Source of the DNA: an uncultured Collinsella sp.
GTDB taxonomy: Bacteria > Actinomycetota > Coriobacteriia > Coriobacteriales > Coriobacteriaceae
Assembly: GCA_958450865.1 (NCBI GenBank)
Contig: CAUDNY010000006.1
Location: forward strand, 62,001 to 126,000
DNA: 64,000 bases
Reading direction: 5' to 3'
Below, one piece after another: positions 57,830-64,000 of this stretch (its first letter is position 1; each line of letters begins with the position of its first letter). A program made the translations under genes and the position numbers. The notes below the pieces were generated by a model. That model was not told where the DNA came from and did no database searches. It worked only from the letters and a program-made list of their open reading frames with translations.

Positions 57830-58402
57830 TTAGTTGAGCTTCAGGGCCTTCTGGATGGGCAGGTAGAGGGCACCGACCAGAATGGCGTTAAAGACGGCGG
57901 TCATGGCGACGACGGGCAGCATGGCGGCGGCGAGCTCGCCGACCACGCCGAGCATGGCCATCTTGATGACCATGAAGATGACACCTGAGACAAAGGTGGT
58001 CAGGAAGGTTGCGACAATGGCGATGGCGGGCTTGACCTGACCGTTCTTGCCGGCGGCGTTGACGATGCCGGCCATGAGCATGGCGGCGATGCCCTCGGCG
58101 GCAAAATCGACGAACGGCGAAGTGGTGGTGATCTGGATCACGGCAGCCGAGATGAGGCCAATGACGAGCGCCTGGCCGATGTTGGGGCGAACGACCAGGA
58201 TGGTGAGGCAGAAGGCCGAGATGATGAACTCGGGGCTGATCATGCCGCCCGAGATGCCTGAGATGGCCTTGCCGACGGTGAAGTTGAGGATGAAGCCGGC
58301 GGCGAGCAGGATGGCGAGCAGGACGAGGGCGCGGACATCGAGTTTGCCGCGGTCGGCGGTCTGGACGGTGCGGGGCTGGGTAGCGGTAGTGTTCTGAGTC
58401 AT
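57830..58402 (-). CDS. ECF substrate-binding (S) component, probable tryptophan transporter
   Basis: A 190-residue membrane protein with about five or six spans: ALVLLAILLAAGFILNFTVGKAISGISGGMISPEFIISAFCLTILVVRPNIGQALVIGLISAAVIQITTTSP, then AGIVNAAGKNGQVKPAIAIVATFLTTFVSGVIFMVI. The SGGMISPEFI region recalls TrpP/YhaG-type tryptophan transporters. The strongest evidence for substrate is upstream: a leader peptide with Trp-Trp-Trp and an attenuator. It is first in the S-A-T operon. ATG at 58402 follows GAAAGG. Confidence 0.85.
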   Translation of the reverse strand: MTQNTTATQPRTVQTADRGKLDVRALVLLAILLAAGFILNFTVGKAISGISGGMISPEFIISAFCLTILVVRPNIGQALVIGLISAAVIQITTTSPFVDFAAEGIAAMLMAGIVNAAGKNGQVKPAIAIVATFLTTFVSGVIFMVIKMAMLGVVGELAAAMLPVVAMTAVFNAILVGALYLPIQKALKLN

Positions 58403-58447
58403 GGTGAAAAGCCTTTCGGAATGGGAGTGCAAGGGAAAAGCGGAGGC

Positions 58448-58577
58448 GCGTGATGCGAATGTGATCGGGCTCGAGATAGAAAAAGGCCCCCGGTCGAAAC
58501 CGGAGGCCTTCCAATCACCTAGAGCGCAAAAACAGGCGTGAGGGACTCACTGTCGACCGATCGTATTCGCATCACGC
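58448..58577 (-). promoter_or_regulatory. Tryptophan attenuator region
   Basis: A terminator (58480-58510, AAGGCCTCCGGT pairing with ACCGGGGGCCTT then T5 on the minus strand) follows the Trp leader peptide. GGCGTGA over the Trp/Arg codons pairs with TCACGCC just after the leader. Two 21-base segments, 58557-58577 and 58448-58468, are complementary at 19 of 21 positions and would enclose the terminator. Confidence 0.75.
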
Positions 58578-58615
58578 CACCACCAGTTGTTGAGAGACTT
58601 CATCGTGTTCTTCAT
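58547..58615 (-). CDS. Trp leader peptide
   Basis: A 22-codon gene: ATG at 58615, with AAGGAG upstream (58629-58624), encoding MKNTMKSLNNWWWRDANTIG and two more residues, with TGA at 58549-58547. Three consecutive Trp codons are diagnostic of a ribosome-stalling sensor of charged tRNA-Trp. The TATAGT -10 box (58679-58674) lies about 60 bases upstream. It controls the ECF tryptophan-transporter operon by transcription attenuation. The product itself is presumably degraded. Confidence 0.85.
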   Translation of the reverse strand: MKNTMKSLNNWWWRDANTIGRQ

Positions 58616-58754
58616 GTTGGTGGCTCCTTTCGTGATACCGTGGCACGGTCGCACCTAGTTGCTGTTGCGCTGCACTATAGCACAGCGAAGTGCGTGCGGG
58701 GAAATCTTTTTTGAAAAGATTTCAGGCGGGTTTCCCGCCGGTCAAAAGAGCGGG

Positions 58755-58794
58755 CTGGGCGGGCGAGGCTGCCATTGCTGCCTTGCCCGCCCAG
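58755..58794 (-). terminator. Terminator of the dipeptidase gene
   Basis: CTGGGCGGGC and GCCCGCCCAG pair, with a further GGC/GCC inner stem, just downstream of the gene ending at 58803. A T run is weak on this strand. Confidence 0.7.
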
Positions 58795-58802
58795 CTAAGA
58801 CG

Positions 58803-60797
58803 TTACTCCTTATTGCGACGGTAGAGGAAGTAACCGCCCGCGGAGATGACGGCAACGCCAGCGATGGCGAATGCGGCCACCATGCGGCCATCAAAACGAT
58901 CGCCAGTGGTGGGCAGGCCGCCCTTGGTGTTCGTCTTGTTAGTGGTTACCGTGGTCGTGGTGTCGGACTTGCTAGGCTTCTCAGGCTTGGCGGCTGGCTG
59001 CTCGGGCTTAGCGGGCTGCTCGGGCTTAGCGGGCTGCTCGGGGGTACCGGGCTGCTCAGGAGTACCAGGCTGCTCGGGAGTGCCGGGCTGATCCGGGGTG
59101 ACCGGATCGGTGGCAAGAGCATCCTTGGCGTAGGTGATGGACACCTTGAGGCCGTTGGTCTCGGTGTTCAGGTCGCTTGGGGTGAAGGGCTGGTCGAAGT
59201 TTTCGGCCTTCTGATAGGCGCGCATCTCCTGGAGCAGTGCCTTGCACTTCTTGTAGGTGTTCTCGGTAGCAGCCTTGCCGGCCTTGTTGGCCAGGGCAGT
59301 GCGGCCCTCGGTGGTCGTCTCGGCCAGCATGGCGGTGTCGACTTCCTTGTTCTGCTCGATGAGCTCGTTCTGGAGCGCATCGAGGTAGGTGCGGACGCTG
59401 GTGGCGAACTGTGCGCGGTTCGCGAAGCAAAGCGAGTTGATGTCCATCAGGACGTAGTTAATGGAGTTCTCGGGCTCCTCGTTGTTCACGATGTCCGTCT
59501 CGCTGCAGTGACCATAATCAACGGTCTGGTCGCTGAAGTAGGGGCTGACTTCGGTCATCAGAGCGGAGTATAGCGGGATAGCGACGGAGAACTCGGCGCA
59601 GGAGAGCATCTCCCACTGGATGGTTGCAACCTCGGGGTCATAGCCCTTTCGAATCTGGAAGAGGTTGGCCTCGGCGTTGCGGTCGGAACCGATGCTGCTG
59701 ACACCGTCAGTATTGGCATTAAGGCCGGGGACTTTTTCACCGCGGTTGCCGAAGGCGCGAATCAGCTCAAACGTGTTCCAGTCGGACTTGCTGGGCTGGA
59801 AGAACAGCGGCTGCATCTCATGAACCATGGCACCGAGCGTGACGTCATTCTTGTCCTTGTCCTTGACGATCTCGTAGTCGGTGCCCTCGGTCAGCGGAGC
59901 CATAAAGTAGTCACGGCCCTGGATATAACGCGCCCAAGAGCCCATGCCCGTATTGTTGATAGATACACCGTAGGTCTGGGCAACATCGAACTGTCCGTCT
60001 TCAAAGTACTTGGCGAAGCCCTTCTCTTCGGGCATAGTCTTGATCCCCTCAGAGTGGAGGCAGTTCTCAGGATCGTCAAGATTGACCTGGAAATTGAGGT
60101 TACTAATGTTGGGGTTGACCGAAGCGACGTCGTCGGTCAGCTTCATAGCGATCCACTGGTGGCCGGAAAGCGCGGCGAACAGCCAAGTTTCGGTGTTGTC
60201 GGCGATGACAATCTGGTCGTTGGAGCAGACGCCCTGCTCGTCAATTAGACTGCCGATAAGCTCGACGCCCTCGCGGGCCGTTGCGCTCTCGCCCAAGATG
60301 ACGCCCGCGTAGCTGTACTCGCCGATGCCGGTATTTTTGACCTCGGGATTTGCTTTGTGGGCATGCTCGGTCGTGGGATCCGCTGCCTTGGCATCGTCGT
60401 TGTAGGAGGTGCTCAGTGTTGCGGAGCAGGAGACGCCCTTCTCATTGATGCCGGCCTCGGAGTAGGCATCCCAGCGTCCGTCCCACTCAGCAGGATGGTC
60501 GCGCACGTAGCTGTAACGATACGTAGTCTTGGTCGAGGTGTAGGAGAATCCGGACTCGTTCGAGCTGTAGGTATGACCAGGGCCATAAGAGGGCTCGATG
60601 CCATAGTGTTTGAGGTAACGAGTGCCAATGTCCTCGGTGCGGCCATAGTACGTGTTACCGTCGGCCGTAAGGTTCTTGCCCATGTACATCTGCGTGCAGG
60701 CGAGCGCAGATGTCGGCATGGACATGATGGTTGCAGCTCCAAAGGCGAGGCCTATGCCAAGCTTTTTGAGCGCGTTGACGGGGTGAGTTTTCCTCAT
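58803..60797 (-). CDS. Cell-wall-anchored C69 family dipeptidase
   Basis: A 664-residue Ntn-hydrolase. The signal peptide ends SALA just before Cys34 (CTQMYMGK), so signal cleavage would itself expose the N-terminal Cys nucleophile of the PepD/C69 family. The catalytic body includes GNTYYGRTED, NEKGVSCSATLS and NTETWLFAALSGHQW. Residues about 575-605 are PEQPGT/PEQPAK repeats, a wall-spanning spacer. LPTTG (628-632), a hydrophobic span and YRRNKE form a sortase signal. It trims dipeptides at the cell surface, probably for peptide nutrition. GGGAGGG precedes ATG 60797. Confidence 0.93.
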   Translation of the reverse strand: MRKTHPVNALKKLGIGLAFGAATIMSMPTSALACTQMYMGKNLTADGNTYYGRTEDIGTRYLKHYGIEPSYGPGHTYSSNESGFSYTSTKTTYRYSYVRDHPAEWDGRWDAYSEAGINEKGVSCSATLSTSYNDDAKAADPTTEHAHKANPEVKNTGIGEYSYAGVILGESATAREGVELIGSLIDEQGVCSNDQIVIADNTETWLFAALSGHQWIAMKLTDDVASVNPNISNLNFQVNLDDPENCLHSEGIKTMPEEKGFAKYFEDGQFDVAQTYGVSINNTGMGSWARYIQGRDYFMAPLTEGTDYEIVKDKDKNDVTLGAMVHEMQPLFFQPSKSDWNTFELIRAFGNRGEKVPGLNANTDGVSSIGSDRNAEANLFQIRKGYDPEVATIQWEMLSCAEFSVAIPLYSALMTEVSPYFSDQTVDYGHCSETDIVNNEEPENSINYVLMDINSLCFANRAQFATSVRTYLDALQNELIEQNKEVDTAMLAETTTEGRTALANKAGKAATENTYKKCKALLQEMRAYQKAENFDQPFTPSDLNTETNGLKVSITYAKDALATDPVTPDQPGTPEQPGTPEQPGTPEQPAKPEQPAKPEQPAAKPEKPSKSDTTTTVTTNKTNTKGGLPTTGDRFDGRMVAAFAIAGVAVISAGGYFLYRRNKE

Positions 60798-61103
60798 TTT
60801 CCCTCCCAGCGTGCGAAAGCCCTCCGTTGCCAGAGGGCTTCAGCCAATAAAGACACCCCATTAGCGTAACGAACTGGAAACAATATTCATCTATGAAAGA
60901 AACTTACTCGATAAGCGTAATGAAATATGCGATGAGCGGTTAATTGTACTCAGTTTATAGCTTTACTTTAATAAAGACGCCCTGTAATTACTGTAGTCGA
61001 ATAAAGTAGCTGGGAATGCCCGAAATGAAAATCCCCTGCTGTTTGGCAAATGCATAAACGGCAGGGGAGACGATAATTGGATGAATATCATACCAATGTA
61101 GAT
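60798..61103. other. A/T-rich intergenic region with two hairpins
   Basis: About 300 bases, markedly A/T-richer than the genes around them. Near the dipeptidase start is a small hairpin AAGCCCTC/GAGGGCTT (60817-60840). At 61033-61067, CCCCTGC/GCAGGGG with a following ATTTT on the minus strand probably terminates the microprotein/lipid-kinase transcript. No further gene is seen. Confidence 0.6.
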
Positions 61104-61196
61104 TTACTTCTTTCGGCGGTGAATCACGTTGATGGCGTAACCGACGAGCATGGCCAAGACGATGACAATAAAGCCGATCAGGGGATTGTCGTTCAT
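61104..61196 (-). CDS. 30-residue membrane microprotein
   Basis: ATG at 61196 is preceded by TAGGAGGAC, a very strong ribosome site. The product is one membrane span (GFIVIVLAMLVGYAINVI) with a short acidic start (MNDNPL) and a basic end (HRRKK), giving a clear Nout/Cin orientation signal. It lies ten bases after the lipid-kinase stop on the same strand, so it is probably co-transcribed and may modulate that enzyme. No named family is recognised. Confidence 0.7.
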   Translation of the reverse strand: MNDNPLIGFIVIVLAMLVGYAINVIHRRKK

Positions 61197-61205
61197 GGGG
61201 TCCTC

Positions 61206-62123
61206 CTATTTTCCGAGCGGTGAGAATTCGTCGACGATGAGGTCGAGGCATTGCGGAAGCGCGCGGGCACCAAAGACGCCCGAGTTGCTGGAGATGATCT
61301 CGCCATCGAACTGCATGCCCAGCGACGGCGTGCAGGTGATCTTGGCTTCCTTGGTCTGGATGATCTTGAACTGCGGACGGCCGAGCAACTTGCCGGCGGG
61401 GTCGAGCGCGGCGGTGATCACGGTCGGGAGCAGCTGGACGGTTTTTACGGGCTCGATGACCGCGATGTCGACCATGCCGTCGTTCATGCGGCAATCGGGG
61501 AACAGGTTGATGTCGTTTTGAATGACCGAGGTGTTGCCGGCCATGCAGCAGATGCCATCGAGCTCCTCGACAATGCCGTCATGCTCAATCGTAAAGTGCG
61601 CTACCGTAGGGTTGGGCGTGGCGAGCGCAGAGAGGAAGTAGGCGATCTCGCCGATGTCGTTTTTGGTGGGGGCGGCCTTCATCATGATCTCGGCGTCGAA
61701 GCCCGAGCCGGCGATGATGATAAAGCCGTGGCGCTTCTCGTTGCCGTCTTCGTCGAGCCAAAAGAGCTCGCCCATGTCTACTTTGACCGTGCGACCGGCG
61801 CGGCAAGCCTTGGCAAGCGCCGCCGCCTCGGGGGCATTGCCGATGTTGTTAAAGAACAGGCAGGCTGTGCCAGAGGGGAAAACGAGCGTGGGGACACCGC
61901 ATCCGCGCATCTGGTCGAGCACGTTGGAGACAGTGCCATCACCGCCCGAAACGACCACGCGATCGAATTCGCGCACGTCCGCCACGGCATCCTCGGGTTC
62001 CATACCATCGCCGATAAAACGCATCACGACCTCGTCGCCGCCCTGCGCGAGGGCGTGCGTAAATGCGTAGATTTCATCTGAGCTGGGGCCCGATGCCGGG
62101 TTGTGGATGATAAGGCAGCGCAT
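61206..62123 (-). CDS. Diacylglycerol kinase-like lipid kinase
   Basis: A 305-residue member of the DAGK/YegS/LCB5 family. It has the phosphate-binding start LIIHNPASGPSS, the nucleotide motif VVVSGGDGTVSNVLDQM (GGDGT at 60-64), FPSGTACLFFNNIG, and a C-terminal beta-rich lipid-binding half with MNDGMVDIAVIEP and ITCTPSLGMQFDGE. It phosphorylates a lipid at the inner membrane face, perhaps recycling diacylglycerol from wall-polymer synthesis. In family members GTANDFAR is common at the second motif; here it is GTACLFFNNIG, a noticeable variant. A microprotein gene follows. Confidence 0.88.
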   Translation of the reverse strand: MRCLIIHNPASGPSSDEIYAFTHALAQGGDEVVMRFIGDGMEPEDAVADVREFDRVVVSGGDGTVSNVLDQMRGCGVPTLVFPSGTACLFFNNIGNAPEAAALAKACRAGRTVKVDMGELFWLDEDGNEKRHGFIIIAGSGFDAEIMMKAAPTKNDIGEIAYFLSALATPNPTVAHFTIEHDGIVEELDGICCMAGNTSVIQNDINLFPDCRMNDGMVDIAVIEPVKTVQLLPTVITAALDPAGKLLGRPQFKIIQTKEAKITCTPSLGMQFDGEIISSNSGVFGARALPQCLDLIVDEFSPLGK

Positions 62124-62221
62124 ACTTACGTTCCCGTTCTGTGACTAACCGAGTATAGTTGTAAGGCAATGCCGATATCCTACCCGTGTTTTTCGGGCCT
62201 AACCTTATTCGATGGGTTGAT

Positions 62222-63355
62222 ATGTACATTTCCACACATCAGGCTCTACTCGACTTTTGCCAGCGCGCCCGTGAGTTCGACGCGATTGCCGTCGATACCG
62301 AGTTTTTGCGCGAGCGCACATTTCATCCGCGTCTGTGCTTGGTTCAGATTGCCACCCCTGCCGAGAGCGTTGCGGTCGATCCCCTGGTAATCGACGACCT
62401 ATCGCCGCTGGCCGAGCTTATGGCCGACGAGAGCGTGATCAAGGTCTTCCACGCGTGCTCGCAGGATATGGAGGTCATGCTCCATACCGTGGGCGTGCTG
62501 CCGCGACCGATTTTCGATACGCAGGTCGCCGCCGCCTTTTTGGGCGAGCGCCAGCAGATTTCGTATGGCGCGCTTGTTCAGACGTTCTGCGGCGTATCGC
62601 TGCCCAAGACCGAGTCGCTGACCGACTGGTCGCGCCGCCCGCTGACCGATAAGCAGATTGAGTATGCGATCGATGACGTCAAGTATCTGATCGTCGCCTA
62701 TACCGAGATGATGAGCCGCCTGCGCGAGCTGGGCCGCGTGGACTGGGTGCTCGACGAGCTGCACCCGCTGGCTGACGAGTCGCACTATCGCGCCGATCGC
62801 CACGAGGCGTTCCGCAAGGTCAAACGCATCAACTCGTGCAGTCGTCACCAGCTGGGTATCGCGCGCGAGCTCGCCGCCTGGCGTGAGGACCGCGCCGAGC
62901 GCCGCAACATCCCGCGCAAATGGGTCATGTCCGATGACACGCTGCTTGCGCTCGTTAAACGCAATCCCGTGCGCGTTGAGGAGTTCCGCAGCATTCGCGG
63001 TACCGATCAGTTGGGGGAGCGCGACGTGGACGGTGCGCTCATGGCCATCAAGCGCGGCGCAAGCTGCCCGCACGATCGCCTGCCGCTCATGGTGCGCGGG
63101 CATCGCCAGATCTCTCCGGAGTTGGAGAGCGTGACGGACCTGATGTATGCGCTCATTCGCCTAGTTGCCGAGCGCTCGGGAGTGGCGACCTCGGTCATTG
63201 CCTCGCGCGATGACCTGGCCGACTACATTGAGCATCCCGAGCAGAGCCCCTTGCGCGAAGGCTGGCGCTTTGAGCTTGTGGGCTCGCGCCTGGATGATCT
63301 GCTCTCGGGCAACATGGGGTTGACGGTCAAAGATGGCAAAATTGAATTGCTGTAA
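62222..63355 (+). CDS. rnd: Ribonuclease D
   Basis: A 377-residue 3'-5' exoribonuclease. DEDD motifs are IAVDTEFLRE (Exo I), KVFHACSQDMEVML and IFDTQVAAAFLG (Exo II), and YAIDDVKYLIVAY (Exo III with Tyr). An HRDC domain follows (AAWREDRAERRNIPRKWVMSDDTLLALVKRNP). It trims tRNA 3' ends. Length matches E. coli RNase D (375). The start at ATG 62222 (MYISTHQ) is chosen over ATG 62186 by analogy with family N-termini; the ribosome site GGGTTG is weak. Confidence 0.93.
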   Translation: MYISTHQALLDFCQRAREFDAIAVDTEFLRERTFHPRLCLVQIATPAESVAVDPLVIDDLSPLAELMADESVIKVFHACSQDMEVMLHTVGVLPRPIFDTQVAAAFLGERQQISYGALVQTFCGVSLPKTESLTDWSRRPLTDKQIEYAIDDVKYLIVAYTEMMSRLRELGRVDWVLDELHPLADESHYRADRHEAFRKVKRINSCSRHQLGIARELAAWREDRAERRNIPRKWVMSDDTLLALVKRNPVRVEEFRSIRGTDQLGERDVDGALMAIKRGASCPHDRLPLMVRGHRQISPELESVTDLMYALIRLVAERSGVATSVIASRDDLADYIEHPEQSPLREGWRFELVGSRLDDLLSGNMGLTVKDGKIELL

Positions 63356-63419
63356 GGAAGCCTAGCCGCTTGAGTGGGTAGAATGCCTCCAACGTGTAAC
63401 TCGATTCGGAGGAATTCGC

Positions 63420-64000
63420 ATGCCTTATTACTATGGATACGGCTTTGGCATCGACCCGCTGTACCTGCTGGTTGTTCTTGTTTGTACAGTGCTTGGCCTT
63501 GCTGCGCAGAGCTATATCAACTCGACGTACAAAACCTGGTCCAAGGTTCGCTCGGACGGCGACACGGGCGCCACGGTCGCTCGCCGCATGCTCGACGCCA
63601 ACGGCTGCAACGCCGTGGGTATCAAGGGTGTCGCCGGCGAGCTCACCGACCATTACAACCCGCAGGACAATAACCTGTATCTCTCGGATGCCAACCGTTC
63701 GGGCGGGTCGGTCGCAAGCGTTGCCGTCGCCTGCCACGAGGCGGGCCATGCCGCCCAGCGTCAAAGCGGTTACGCCATGATGAAGGTTCGCACCGCCCTC
63801 GTGCCGGTCGTCAACTTTACCCAGAACACCTGGACCATCGTGTTGCTCTTGGGCCTGTTTATGAACATCGCGGGACTCACGACCCTCGCACTGATCTTCT
63901 TCTCGTTTAGCGTGCTGTTCCAACTGGTTACGCTGCCGGTTGAGATTGATGCTAGTCGGCGTGCCGTGGCGTATATTGAGCAGTCGGGTATGAGCTCCAA
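63420..64000 (+). CDS. YugP-type membrane zinc metallopeptidase (3' truncated)
   Basis: The first 193 residues of a family of about 230. An N-terminal span (PLYLLVVLVCTVLGLAAQ) is followed by LTDHYNPQDNNLYLSDAN, the zinc motif VACHEAGHAAQ, and two further spans (IVLLLGLFMNIAGLTTLALIFFS). PF04298-type membrane peptidases have this layout; substrates are not established. ATG at 63420 follows CGGAGG. The gene runs off the right edge of the window. Confidence 0.9.
   Translation, partial: MPYYYGYGFGIDPLYLLVVLVCTVLGLAAQSYINSTYKTWSKVRSDGDTGATVARRMLDANGCNAVGIKGVAGELTDHYNPQDNNLYLSDANRSGGSVASVAVACHEAGHAAQRQSGYAMMKVRTALVPVVNFTQNTWTIVLLLGLFMNIAGLTTLALIFFSFSVLFQLVTLPVEIDASRRAVAYIEQSGMSS

Noticed and set aside
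58980..59095. Short tandem DNA repeats that could suggest a CRISPR or satellite
   Set aside because: They are the in-frame PEQP-type codons of the dipeptidase wall spacer; unit length is 15-18 bases with no unique spacers.

Overview
The window reads as chromosomal DNA from a high-GC Gram-positive gut anaerobe. The best guess is Collinsella or a close relative in the Coriobacteriia. This is inferred from the gene repertoire and style: an LPxTG-anchored C69 dipeptidase, lipoprotein-type ABC uptake, dedicated ECF transport, SdpR/SdpI, L-lactate dehydrogenase, DUF3793 beside flavodoxin, and very dense coding with GGAGG ribosome-binding sites. No rRNA, tRNA or CRISPR array was recognised. The left and right edges cut an aldo/keto reductase and a zinc metallopeptidase.

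Layout. 0-6 kb: reductase tail, Gfo/Idh oxidoreductase, endonuclease IV, then a polar amino-acid ABC operon whose permease carries an unusual extracellular N-terminal domain. 6-10.5 kb: flavodoxin plus DUF3793, a copper-type HMA protein behind a CsoR-like operator, an SOS-type Y-family polymerase operon behind a LexA-like box, and a truncated Fe-ADH-like gene. 10.6-17.4 kb: glucose-6-phosphate isomerase, an orphan three-gene module (unknown protein, ClpP-like protease, VirD4/TraG-like ATPase), and two HAD phosphatases. 17.5-28 kb: a GntR-controlled catabolic operon with a YfcC-type transporter, amidohydrolases, FrlC/FrlB/FrlD-like enzymes, a second PfkB kinase and YjbQ. It ends in an IS3 scar and a broken FGGY kinase. 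28-35.2 kb: TatD, TcdA, an SdpR/SdpI pair behind a candidate small RNA or leader ORF, EttA, and two low-complexity proteins. 35.3-42.2 kb: NAD synthetase, aminotransferase, lactate dehydrogenase, a DUF2974 hydrolase flanked by repeats, and NdpA.

42.4-47.8 kb is a lysine/diaminopimelate locus. A lysine riboswitch precedes one uninterrupted frame encoding LysA fused to DapA, followed by dapB and dapH; an M20 deacetylase is divergent. Together with the DapL-like aminotransferase at 37.5 kb these could supply most of the DAP pathway through acetylated intermediates. 47.8-55 kb: small membrane proteins, an HTH/Ser-Thr kinase pair, a secreted coiled-coil cell-wall hydrolase, a MOSC protein, and an ATP-grasp ligase with aspartate racemase, suggesting D-aspartate supply for a peptidoglycan cross-bridge.

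55-58.7 kb is a complete ECF transporter (S, fused A1A2, T). It lies behind a 22-residue leader peptide with three consecutive Trp codons and a terminator, so it is probably a tryptophan importer under ribosome-mediated attenuation. 58.8-64 kb: cell-wall dipeptidase, a 30-residue membrane microprotein, a lipid kinase, RNase D and a YugP-type peptidase.

Several repeated hairpin families are scattered between genes. The most striking is a roughly 100-nt element present twice (42.3 and 57.8 kb), with a nearly identical core and completely different but perfectly paired outer arms. That element, the LysA-DapA fusion, the Trp leader and the ClpP/T4CP module are the strongest candidates for something new.
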